Below, in pieces: positions 27,190 through 34,649 of a stretch of 56,416 nucleotides of DNA (the first letter of the stretch is position 1; every line of letters starts with the position of its first letter). The stretch is from assembly GCA_900320285.1 (NCBI GenBank), contig ONRQ01000009.1, positions 1 through 56,416 on the forward strand, given 5' to 3'. The position numbers were made by a program, and so were the translations under genes. The notes under the pieces are model-generated. The model was not told the DNA's origin and did not search any database. It saw only the letters and a program-made list of their open reading frames with translations. The stretch comes from an uncultured Eubacteriales bacterium. GTDB taxonomy: Bacteria > Bacillota > Clostridia > Peptostreptococcales > Anaerovoracaceae.

Positions 27190-27948
27190 GTGGACTATAA
27201 ACAGATACTGAAAGTTATTCTTGATATAGGTGAGCAGATGATCAACAGCGGAGCTGAGATCGGGCGTGTTGAAGACAGCATGTACAGGCTATGCCGCAGC
27301 TACGGATTCATCAAGGTAAACTGCTGGGTCATCTCTTCAAATATACAGGCAACAGTAGAAACGCCGGATGGAGATATCTTCACTCAGATACGCCATGTAC
27401 CGGGCGGAGAAATGAATTTTGACAGGCTCGATTATCTCAACAGTCTATCGCGTAAAGTATGCAGAGAAACGCCTGACGCGCCTGAACTGAGGCGGAGACT
27501 CGATGAAGTCCTTGCAAGACCGGCGCAGCCTAAATGGGTACACTATCTGGCAGGTGTCCTCGGAGGAACAGGATTCGCGATTTTTTTCAACTGTGATCCG
27601 GCAGACAGTGTTATAGCTGTGCTTGCCTCTCTTATAATAGTTGCGATCGGGGATGCTCTTGGAAGAATAGAAACAAATCCGTTGGTATTCAATGCCATTA
27701 TTTCATTTATCGTTGAAATATTCATTCTTCTGTCTGTCCGCCTTGGAATAGGTCATCACTCCGGCAATATCACAGTCGGTGTAGTCATGCTTCTGATCTC
27801 GGGAATCGGATTCACCAACGGCATAAGTGATCTGCTCCACAGAGACACCTTATCCGGCATCATCAATATATCCAAGGCAGTACTTGGTGCCACCGGGATC
27901 GCAATAGGGATCGCTCTCCCTATTCTACTTCTGAAGGGGGTGATGTAG
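27190..27948 (+). CDS. Threonine/serine exporter family protein, ThrE N-terminal-type subunit
   Basis: 252 residues from GTG at 27190, chosen because GGAGAGGGAG ends 6 nt upstream; an ATG at 27166 lies before this site. The N-terminal cytoplasmic part (LDIGEQMINSGAEIGRVEDSMYRLCRSYG) is the DUF1212/ThrE signature. About four or five membrane spans follow (VHYLAGVLGGTGFAIFF; VIAVLASLIIVAIG; IISFIVEIFILLSV; and others). In Clostridia the exporter is split, and the small partner gene follows directly. Proposed role: amino-acid (Thr/Ser) export at the cell membrane; substrate not proven. Confidence 0.88.
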   Translation: MDYKQILKVILDIGEQMINSGAEIGRVEDSMYRLCRSYGFIKVNCWVISSNIQATVETPDGDIFTQIRHVPGGEMNFDRLDYLNSLSRKVCRETPDAPELRRRLDEVLARPAQPKWVHYLAGVLGGTGFAIFFNCDPADSVIAVLASLIIVAIGDALGRIETNPLVFNAIISFIVEIFILLSVRLGIGHHSGNITVGVVMLLISGIGFTNGISDLLHRDTLSGIINISKAVLGATGIAIGIALPILLLKGVM

Positions 27949-27949
27949 C

Positions 27950-28417
27950 ATGATGGAACTCTCCCCTAGTCTCGCGGTTCAGCTCATATCGTGTACAGCC
28001 GCCTGTGTGGGTTTTGCCTACTGGTTTAATGTAAAAGGCATTCAGGTAATGTATGCAGGCATCGGCGCATTCTTCACCTGGCTTGCATATGCACTGCTGT
28101 ACAACGCCGGATACAGCAATTTCCTTGCAACACTTGTAGGGTCAATATTTGTAGCCGCCTATGCCCAGGTAATGGCCAGAGTAAACAAAGCGCCTGCAAC
28201 CATATTCCAGACAATATGCGTTTTCCCGCTTGTGCCGGGGCCAAATCTGTATTACATGATGTACTGCATAGTAATGGAAGAACATGAAATGGCAGTGTCA
28301 GAAGCGATCACTCTTGTTGTTACCTGTCTGGGAATCGCTCTCGGCTTCATCGTTGTCGAGATCCTGAACAAGTACATATTCAGACCAACCATAAGAAGCA
28401 TAAAAGAAAAAGGATAG
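27950..28417 (+). CDS. Threonine/serine exporter family protein, small ThrE_2-type subunit
   Basis: 155 residues with four hydrophobic spans and the conserved RVNKAPATIFQTICVFPLVPG segment of the DUF3815/ThrE_2 family. It starts 1 bp after the stop of its partner, with AAGGGGG at 27935-27940, so translation is coupled. Two adjacent ATGs exist; the first is used here. The stop codon lies inside the terminator hairpin. Confidence 0.88.
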   Translation: MMELSPSLAVQLISCTAACVGFAYWFNVKGIQVMYAGIGAFFTWLAYALLYNAGYSNFLATLVGSIFVAAYAQVMARVNKAPATIFQTICVFPLVPGPNLYYMMYCIVMEEHEMAVSEAITLVVTCLGIALGFIVVEILNKYIFRPTIRSIKEKG

Positions 28418-28434
28418 CCGGCAAGGCTATCCTT
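28410..28434. terminator. Bidirectional terminator overlapping two stop codons
   Basis: Arms AAGGATAGCC (28410-28419) and GGCTATCCTT (28425-28434) with a 5-nt loop. The exporter stop codon lies in the left arm and the convergent regulator gene's stop begins at the end of the right arm. Confidence 0.85.
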
Positions 28435-30617
28435 TATAGTTTGTCATATTTTTCCATTATATATCTGAGCAGCGGATCGTTCACATCATATGTGATCCCG
28501 TCAATGCAGGCGATCGGCAGTACTTTAGGAGAAGTGCCGCTTATGAAGGCTGCATCAAAACTCCCCAGTTCGTCTTTTTTCACCGAGCAGTAATGAATCG
28601 GAATGCCGGCTTTTTCTATGATCCTTATTATCATGGTTCGGGTCACGCCCAGCAGCACTTCATCCGAAGGAGCTGTATATACCTCTCCGTCTCTTATAAA
28701 AAACACATTGGAGCGGCTGCCTTCTGTTATCCTTCCGTCTCTGTTGACAAGAAGGACCTCATACAGTCCTCCTGCTCTGATCGCTTTGTCAGTTGCGTCT
28801 CTCAGATCGTGATCCATCATTTTAATATTCGGATTTTTCCTCTCGCCTCTGAACAGACCTGTTCTGACACCCGTCTCATACATTTTTTCAGATGGATAAT
28901 GCGTCGGATTGAGATACATTATTGAATGCCCGCCGACATCCACTTCTACCTTAACATTGTGATCTTCTATCCCTATCTCAGCCACAAGATCGTCTATACG
29001 GTCTGCTAAGTATTCACACGTAAAAGGCACCGGCATGCCCATGCTTGCAAGCGACTTTTCAAGTCTCTCATAGTGCTCTTTAAGGAACTGCGGCTTCCCT
29101 CCGGTCAGCCGGATGACTTCATATACCGAAGGAAGGCTGAGGCTGCCCTTTGTCACAGCTGATTTGAAACCTTCCACCATTGTCCTGACCGCATTCCTTA
29201 TGCTTTCAAGCGGGATCTGGTTGTAGTAAAACACCAGATACATCTGCCCGTCACGGTCAAGCTGATCGATACTCCTGACTTTGATGCCGGCATCAGCAGC
29301 TGCCTTCACCAGACGGTCTGCCATTTCACGTCGTATCTCTCCTGTCCTGGTGTAACCGTTTTTCCCGTAAGAGATGACTCTTGTATGTGTATTCAGTCTT
29401 AAAATTATGTTGATGCCTGACTGGGTATTCTCAGCTGCAAGGAAGCTGCCCTCACTGCCATATTCCCTGATAGCGCCAAGGGCTTCCTGAAGCTTGTCCG
29501 AGTACAGCTTGCGAACCCGCCTGAGATTTGTATTATAGAAACCCCTTCTCATGAACTCCGCCAGTGTCAGCTGTTCGGTCTTGGAGCAGGTCTGATCGTA
29601 GTTATTCTTTATGCTCTCATACAGTCCCACCATTCTCTCCGGGAGTACCATATAACTGATCCTGATTGCCGGAAACAGTGTAGATGTGAAAGATCCAAGG
29701 TAAACAACTCTGCCGCAGCGATCGATACCCTGCAGTGCAGGTATAGGCATGCCTGTATATCTCAGCTCGCTGTTATAGTCATCTTCAATTATTATGCTGT
29801 CATTGGCTTCAGCCCAGTCAAGAATCTCATGTCTGCGGCTGATCGGCATCACAGCACCTGTCGGGAACTGGTTCTGAGGGCATACATATACAGCGGTCCT
29901 GAGATTGACCGGGAGACGTTCTATCAGGATACCGTTATCTTTTACCGGGATGCAGCTCATGCTGAATCCCAGATCGCGGAATATACTCCTTACAGGCATA
30001 TACCCGGGGTCTTCAACTGACACGTGCATGATATCCATCATCCTGAGTATCCTGCCCAGATGATTGATAAGCTGCTGTGTACCGGCGCTTATGATTACCT
30101 GCTCCTGAGAGCATATAACGCCTCTTGACTTATAAAGATACCCTGCTATCTCCTTTCTGAGTGCAGGCTCACCCTGACGGTCTCCTTCAGACAGCAACAG
30201 TTCAGGTGTTTCATTAAGCACTGCGGACATGCATTTCTTCCACTTGACAAAATCAAAGGACTCCGGGTCGAAGCTGAGCGGCACATCATCATCCTTTTGC
30301 ATCCCGGAATCGCTGTCGTATCCGTCTTCGTTCCCGTCCTGTTCCCTAAGGCCTCTATGAACGTCTTTTACTGCAGCACCCTGCGCGGCATAGTATCCGG
30401 ACTGCGGCCTGCTGACGAGATACCCTTCTGCCATCAATTGCTCATAGGCCTGTTTAACTGTCGTGACGCTCATGCCAACGGCAGATGCCATTGACCTTAA
30501 TGAAGGCAGTCTTTCCCCTGTCTCTATACGGCCATTGGAAATCTCCTGTCTGAGATATTCATAAAGCTGTACATAAAGGCTTTTGCCGGAATTGTGTTTG
30601 ATTTCAAATGAAATCAT
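28434..30617 (-). CDS. GntR/MocR regulator fused to a class IV aminotransferase
   Basis: 727 residues with three modules. Residues 1-75 are a GntR winged helix (SLYVQLYEYLRQEISNGRI; GERLPSLRSMASAVGMSVTT). Residues about 115-455 are a MocR-type class I aminotransferase fold (IIEDDYNSELRY retained). In the motif that normally reads GTFSK, this protein has GSFTS (about residue 306), so the PLP-binding lysine is Ser. Residues about 465-727 are a class IV aminotransferase (GRITEGSRSNVFFI; VLLGVTRTMII), with a candidate catalytic Lys in PNIKMMDHDL. Ordinary MocR proteins stop near 460-500. It probably both binds DNA and carries a working D-amino-acid or branched-chain-type transaminase. Divergent from an ECF transporter gene. 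Confidence 0.9.
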   Translation of the reverse strand: MISFEIKHNSGKSLYVQLYEYLRQEISNGRIETGERLPSLRSMASAVGMSVTTVKQAYEQLMAEGYLVSRPQSGYYAAQGAAVKDVHRGLREQDGNEDGYDSDSGMQKDDDVPLSFDPESFDFVKWKKCMSAVLNETPELLLSEGDRQGEPALRKEIAGYLYKSRGVICSQEQVIISAGTQQLINHLGRILRMMDIMHVSVEDPGYMPVRSIFRDLGFSMSCIPVKDNGILIERLPVNLRTAVYVCPQNQFPTGAVMPISRRHEILDWAEANDSIIIEDDYNSELRYTGMPIPALQGIDRCGRVVYLGSFTSTLFPAIRISYMVLPERMVGLYESIKNNYDQTCSKTEQLTLAEFMRRGFYNTNLRRVRKLYSDKLQEALGAIREYGSEGSFLAAENTQSGINIILRLNTHTRVISYGKNGYTRTGEIRREMADRLVKAAADAGIKVRSIDQLDRDGQMYLVFYYNQIPLESIRNAVRTMVEGFKSAVTKGSLSLPSVYEVIRLTGGKPQFLKEHYERLEKSLASMGMPVPFTCEYLADRIDDLVAEIGIEDHNVKVEVDVGGHSIMYLNPTHYPSEKMYETGVRTGLFRGERKNPNIKMMDHDLRDATDKAIRAGGLYEVLLVNRDGRITEGSRSNVFFIRDGEVYTAPSDEVLLGVTRTMIIRIIEKAGIPIHYCSVKKDELGSFDAAFISGTSPKVLPIACIDGITYDVNDPLLRYIMEKYDKL

Positions 30618-30640
30618 TCGTTATCCCCCTTGTTCCTGCG

Positions 30641-30667
30641 AATTGTTATTAATAAAAGTTAACAATT
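30641..30667. promoter_or_regulatory. Inverted repeat, candidate operator for the MocR-type regulator
   Basis: Perfect 8-bp arms AATTGTTA (30641-30648) and TAACAATT (30660-30667), centres 19 bp apart, in the leader between the regulator's predicted promoter and its start codon. A second symmetric element, GATTTCA-AA-TGAAATC (30600-30615), covers the regulator's start codon. Position suggests autoregulation. Confidence 0.45.
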
Positions 30668-30696
30668 GAGCATTTCTGAAATCACAGTTTAAGGCT

Positions 30697-30725
30697 ATTA
30701 TATTGCATATAAATACAGTGGTCAA
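30697..30725 (-). promoter_or_regulatory. Regulator gene promoter (TTGACC-17-TATAAT)
   Basis: On the minus strand TTGACC (complement of 30720-30725) and a perfect TATAAT (complement of 30697-30702) are spaced 17 bp. This is the best promoter in the intergenic region; I could not find an equally clear one for the divergent ECF gene. Confidence 0.7.
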
Positions 30726-30750
30726 GGCAGAACGGTCAAAGGAGGATATC

Positions 30751-31245
30751 ATGGGAAAGCATTCCACCGGAGTCAGCACAAACAAGCTCGTGTTTACTTC
30801 ACTAACAGCATGCCTGATTATGCTCGGTACACTCCTCTTCAGGATCCCAGTTCCGATGACTCAGGGCTATGTGCATCTTGGAGATGCGATGATCTATATA
30901 GGAGTTCTCCTTCTTGGCAGAAAGCATGGCTCTTTTGCTGCCGCCCTGGGATCTGCTATGGGCGACATCCTCGGAGGTTTTGCCTTCTGGGCGCCGTGGA
31001 GCTTCATCATTAAATATGCGATGGCGTTTGTTGCCGGCTCTCTGATAGAAAGAACATCCAGGATCATTTCAATGACAGCCGGCGGCCTTGTCATGTGTGC
31101 AGGATACCTGATAGCTGAACGAGTCATGTATGGAAGCTGGGCGCTGGCAGCAGTCGGCCTTCCATGGAACATCGGACAGTTTGCAGTAGGTATCGCAGTA
31201 GCATTGTCTGCTCAGCCATTATTCAGATTTATTCCTGAAAAATAA
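30751..31245 (+). CDS. ECF transporter S component
   Basis: 164 residues from the ATG at 30751, chosen because AAAGGAGG ends 7 nt upstream; an earlier ATG at 30703 lacks this and lies over the divergent promoter. Five or six membrane spans. The N-terminal NKLVFTSLTACLIMLGTLLF and GYVHLGDAMIYIGVLLLG are typical of ECF substrate-binding subunits, which pair with shared EcfA/EcfT energising units encoded elsewhere. The substrate is a vitamin or similar small molecule. Linkage to a MocR-family (PLP-sensing) regulator makes a vitamin B6 compound an attractive guess, but this is inference from context only. Confidence 0.82.
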   Translation: MGKHSTGVSTNKLVFTSLTACLIMLGTLLFRIPVPMTQGYVHLGDAMIYIGVLLLGRKHGSFAAALGSAMGDILGGFAFWAPWSFIIKYAMAFVAGSLIERTSRIISMTAGGLVMCAGYLIAERVMYGSWALAAVGLPWNIGQFAVGIAVALSAQPLFRFIPEK

Positions 31246-31312
31246 AGGTAATTTTCTGCCTGAATCGTGATAACATATTTATGCCATTTATTGTGTTTTG
31301 GGGAGAATAGAG

Positions 31313-31864
31313 ATGAGCCATACAGAGCAGATGAATATCCGTCTTGTAGTAGATGACGAGCAGGAACTTTATACGAGCTTCAGTCCGGAGGATGAACTGG
31401 ACGGATCGGTAAAAGCATACCTTAGGTCAAAAATTACAGCGAACAAATATAACAGTAATCTCCGGCTGACTGTCATCCCACGTAAACCGATGGATGAAGA
31501 AAAATTCCGGAGAGCTGTTTCATACTGGATCAAAGATGAAAAAGAATCGTTTAGTATAGAGGAAAAAAGCACTGTCCGCATGCTTATCGGGCTGTTGATT
31601 TTCGGCTCCATAATGATTCTTGCATGTCTTTCCCTTCAGAAGACTATCGATGTGCTTCAATATTCACTGATGCCGATATTGGGTTCTCTCTCTCTTTCCA
31701 GAGCTGCATCTATCCTGATCATAGACATGCCTACTATAAGGGCAAAACGATGGATACTCGGCTCAATGGAAAAACACAATGTGATAACATTTGAGTACGA
31801 CCAGGATAACAACAGCACTTCCGTTGAAGAAAACCAAAATAAAGATATACAGGTAGATGCATGA
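31313..31864 (+). CDS. Small membrane protein of unknown function, coupled to the GDPD gene
   Basis: 183 residues, not recognised. The first 90 residues are soluble and charged (QMNIRLVVDDEQELYTSF, then a basic/acidic stretch). A membrane span follows (MLIGLLIFGSIMILACLSL, about residues 92-110), then a second hydrophobic stretch (LMPILGSLSLSRAASILII) and a polar tail. The ATG at 31313 is preferred because GGGGAGA precedes it. The stop overlaps the ATG of the next gene by 4 bp (ATGA), so the two proteins are translationally coupled and probably act together at the membrane. Confidence 0.75.
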   Translation: MSHTEQMNIRLVVDDEQELYTSFSPEDELDGSVKAYLRSKITANKYNSNLRLTVIPRKPMDEEKFRRAVSYWIKDEKESFSIEEKSTVRMLIGLLIFGSIMILACLSLQKTIDVLQYSLMPILGSLSLSRAASILIIDMPTIRAKRWILGSMEKHNVITFEYDQDNNSTSVEENQNKDIQVDA

Positions 31865-33726
31865 ATAAAGCAATTGCCATTGTAAAAGACTGGTATAAAT
31901 CAATAGTTGAACCCTTTGAGCTGATAAAGGATAACTTCGGAAGCCTTGTTGGCTATGAGGTGTTATTCAGGGTTCTGGCTTTTTTTGTTTTGTTCCCTAT
32001 CATAGCGTGGACTGAAAAATTATTGCTCGCGGGGAACAAGACGAATGTCATTGCCTGGTACAATGTGGGATCATTTATCAGAAATCCTGTTTCATGGATC
32101 GTACTGATATTTATGATTGCAGTGCTTACCTGGGGAACAATGGTAGAACAGTTCTCGCTGTATGATGCAATGCATGCGTCAAAATCCGGCCTTAAAAGAT
32201 CTATAAAGCAGATAACTGCTGCCGGTTTCGAGCGGTGCTTTGAGCGTTATAAAGCCGGTAACTGGTTATTTATACCATATGTGTTACTGATACTTAGATT
32301 CGGGACCCTGACCGGCGACATATCCAGTGTTATTTCGGTTATTGAAATACCGGGTTTCATACTGGAGGATTTCGGTAAGCGCCCATGGGAAGGAATTGCA
32401 TTTGCCTGTTTTCAGGTAATCGCGATCTATCTTTTTCTTCGCTGGATCTACGCAGTCCCGGTCATGGTCGAAGAAGATGAAATAAGTTTCAGGGCAGCCT
32501 GCAGAAAAAGCGCATCCATGACAAGGGGAAAATATTTTATAAAGGTTCTCCTTTTCGTAGCAGAATGGAGTCTGCTTATCGTATTTTTCTATTATGCGGG
32601 AACTGCAGTGATCATAGCTGAATGGTATCTTCTGGCTTTATGGCTGATGCGCGGTGCAGTGGATCCGTTCAAGGTGTTTTTCACCGCACACTTCGTACCT
32701 GTCAGCCTGATTTTCTACCTTTTCATTCTTTGGATAGCAACACCGATTTTATTCGCGGCAATCCAATGTGCCTACTACAGGAGGAAAAATCAGCTGGGTG
32801 AAGAATCTCTTCAATATGTTGAGCCTCCACAGTACTTCCAAAAGTTCCACGTGTTGAAATGGTGGCTTATAGCTGTTTGTGCCATCAGTATATTTTTCTC
32901 CGGTCCGCAGAGATTTGAACAGATCAAATGGATGCTCAACACGGACTATGGAACAGCGATGATCATGGCGCACAGGGGGTATTCCGCTAAGGCTCCTGAA
33001 AATACCATACCTGCTTTTCAGAAATGTATTGATAACAGGTTTACTGCTGCAGAACTTGATGTACAGATGCTTGCTGACGGAACGATAGTCGTACTTCATG
33101 ACGACAATCTGAAGAGAACCACCGGTGTTGATAAAAATGTCTGGGAAGTCACTTATGATGAAATCAAGGATCTTGACAACGGATCATTCTTCGATGAGTC
33201 ATTTGCCGGGACCACGATACCGACTTTTGACGAGGTAATGAGGCTTGCGGGTCACGGTAAAGATAAACTTTATCTGAACATCGAGATCAAGCGCAACGGA
33301 CATGATGACGGGATCGTAGAAAAGGTCGTTGAGATCATCAGGAAAAACAACTATATGGATTACTGCGATGTGACGTCTCAGGATTATGAAACCCTCGAGG
33401 AAGTGCGTAAGGTCGATCCGGAGATCCTTACAGCTTACACATCAGCAATAGGTATAGGTGAGATTGATACACTCGATGCGGCAGATATCATCAGCATACA
33501 GGAGACATTCGCTACATATGAGAATATAGACCGTATCCATCGCGCCGGAAAGCGTGTTTTCGTATGGACCGTCAACGAGGAAGATACGATGAAAAGACTT
33601 GTAAGTCTGAATGTAGACGCGATTCTGACCAACGACCCTGCTCTCTGCAGATCAGTCATCGACCAGTATGATTCCAATATTATGAATATAGTGCAGAGAA
33701 TACATTCAGCATTTTCATTTTTATAA
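31861..33726 (+). CDS. Membrane-anchored glycerophosphodiester phosphodiesterase
   Basis: 621 residues. The N-terminal 360 residues hold about seven or eight membrane spans (the GPDPase_memb-type region), including VLFRVLAFFVLFPIIAWTEK and IVLIFMIAVLTWGTMV. The C-terminal 250 residues are a GDPD TIM barrel with the catalytic opening IMAHRGYSAKAPENT, the metal-binding ELDVQMLADG and the VVLHDDNLKRTTG motif. It should cleave glycerophosphodiesters to an alcohol and glycerol-3-phosphate at the membrane; in Gram-positives such enzymes may act on lipid or teichoic-acid products. Followed by a strong terminator and the left border of the integrated element. Confidence 0.92.
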   Translation: MNKAIAIVKDWYKSIVEPFELIKDNFGSLVGYEVLFRVLAFFVLFPIIAWTEKLLLAGNKTNVIAWYNVGSFIRNPVSWIVLIFMIAVLTWGTMVEQFSLYDAMHASKSGLKRSIKQITAAGFERCFERYKAGNWLFIPYVLLILRFGTLTGDISSVISVIEIPGFILEDFGKRPWEGIAFACFQVIAIYLFLRWIYAVPVMVEEDEISFRAACRKSASMTRGKYFIKVLLFVAEWSLLIVFFYYAGTAVIIAEWYLLALWLMRGAVDPFKVFFTAHFVPVSLIFYLFILWIATPILFAAIQCAYYRRKNQLGEESLQYVEPPQYFQKFHVLKWWLIAVCAISIFFSGPQRFEQIKWMLNTDYGTAMIMAHRGYSAKAPENTIPAFQKCIDNRFTAAELDVQMLADGTIVVLHDDNLKRTTGVDKNVWEVTYDEIKDLDNGSFFDESFAGTTIPTFDEVMRLAGHGKDKLYLNIEIKRNGHDDGIVEKVVEIIRKNNYMDYCDVTSQDYETLEEVRKVDPEILTAYTSAIGIGEIDTLDAADIISIQETFATYENIDRIHRAGKRVFVWTVNEEDTMKRLVSLNVDAILTNDPALCRSVIDQYDSNIMNIVQRIHSAFSFL

Positions 33727-33784
33727 CATATTAAAGGGTCTGTGATCCGGATTAATCCGCACTTTCACGACAGACATAATAAAG

Positions 33785-33811
33785 CCCCTGTAATCATTGA
33801 GATTACAGGGG
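33785..33811 (+). terminator. Terminator downstream of the GDPD gene
   Basis: Perfect 11-bp arms CCCCTGTAATC (33785-33795) and GATTACAGGGG (33801-33811) with a 5-nt loop, followed by TTTTCT. It lies just outside the element border. Confidence 0.9.
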
Positions 33812-33816
33812 TTTTC

Positions 33817-33839
33817 TGGCGGAGAGAGAGGGATTTGAA
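33817..33839. repeat. attL: 23-bp copy of the tRNA-Ser 3' end
   Basis: These 23 bases are identical to 44710-44732, the CCA end, discriminator, acceptor and T-arm part of the tRNA-Ser gene. The match stops sharply on both sides (33816/44709 and 33840/44733 differ). No tRNA continues here, so this is the displaced half-site left by integration. Confidence 0.9.
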
Positions 33840-33897
33840 GATTTCAGCAAGTCTGGAAACGTTGAAATTTCAGGAAAGGAGTGACGTCCCTCTTCCA

Positions 33898-33918
33898 GTG
33901 TATCCAGAAGTGTATCCA
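33898..33918. repeat. Left arm-type repeats (GTGTATCCA x2)
   Basis: GTGTATCCA occurs at 33898-33906 and 33910-33918, 12 bp apart. The same motif is repeated near the right end of the element (44573-44614). Candidate arm-type binding sites for the integrase. Confidence 0.6.
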
Positions 33919-33924
33919 AAACGA

Positions 33925-34491
33925 TTATTTACCGGCTTTTTTAATATCTTCTATATCAAGGAAAAACAAATCAATCCATGACAATAGTGTTTTTTCTCTG
34001 ATTTTTGCAGTACCATTGAGCTTTCCATTTTTCCAATTTTCAAATATGTATACCTTTGATTCTGTTATATCAAAACTTCCATGTGCAAATGCATTCCTTA
34101 TGCAGTAAAACAATCCCTCAGTATTAGAAACGTTGTTCTCGTTTTTTCTTATTATCAAATACTCAGAGTCTGGTTCATATGACACCAAATCTGACATATC
34201 CGTCACGGCTTTCAAAATAATATCCGTGTCTGCTACTCTTTTCATAGCTGCTCGGAAAGAATTAAGTGTTGCACCAGTTATACCCCTATCCTCAAACGAC
34301 TGCCCCCTGCAGCTTACTCGCTTAAAATGGTAGTTATACTTTGGATGAGGTTGTCCTTCAGTGTCTTCTATGTTTTCTTTACTCTTATTAACTCGATTAT
34401 ACGTTCTTACCGGACATTCAAATAAGTAAAATGTGATAATTGCTTGAAAGTTTTTACTGTTGAAAGGTATATCACTTTTATGCATCTTCAT
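33925..34491 (-). CDS. HEPN-motif protein, putative RNase/defence cargo
   Basis: 188 residues, family not firmly recognised. The C-terminal third has GLFYCIRNAFAHGSFDI, which contains RNxxxH (R-N-A-F-A-H), the R-x4-H catalytic motif with the polar residue after Arg seen in HEPN ribonucleases. The N-terminal half is not recognised. HEPN proteins are common as toxins or abortive-infection factors on mobile elements. No antitoxin partner is adjacent, so a toxin-antitoxin role is not shown. Two ATGs (34491 and 34485) follow GGAAGGAAG; the second has better spacing. The gene is AT-rich compared with the chromosome and is the outermost gene at the left border. Confidence 0.65.
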   Translation of the reverse strand: MKMHKSDIPFNSKNFQAIITFYLFECPVRTYNRVNKSKENIEDTEGQPHPKYNYHFKRVSCRGQSFEDRGITGATLNSFRAAMKRVADTDIILKAVTDMSDLVSYEPDSEYLIIRKNENNVSNTEGLFYCIRNAFAHGSFDITESKVYIFENWKNGKLNGTAKIREKTLLSWIDLFFLDIEDIKKAGK

Positions 34492-34608
34492 CTTCCTTCC
34501 ATTTCATATAAGCTATAGTATACGACTCTATTTGTTGCTTATGGTTGCCTGCTCTCAGGATTGAAATAATGGGCAAAAATCATCCAACAGTTCATTTGCA
34601 TGCTTAAA

Positions 34609-34636
34609 GCACTCTGCCTTTTTATAAGCAGAGTGC
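34609..34636 (-). terminator. Terminator downstream of the LRR protein gene
   Basis: Arms GCACTCTGC (34609-34617) and GCAGAGTGC (34628-34636) with a 10-nt loop, 13 bp after the stop on the minus strand; the T run is short (TTT). Confidence 0.65.
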
Positions 34637-34649
34637 CTAGTGTTACTCC

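Noticed and set aside
33748-33759. CGGATTAATCCG palindrome downstream of the GDPD gene
   Set aside because: Perfect but short and isolated between a stop codon and a terminator, with no promoter nearby; likely chance.
33817-33900. Second tRNA-Ser gene at the left border
   Set aside because: Only the last 23 bases of the tRNA are present; no anticodon arm or D-arm follows. It is an att half-site.
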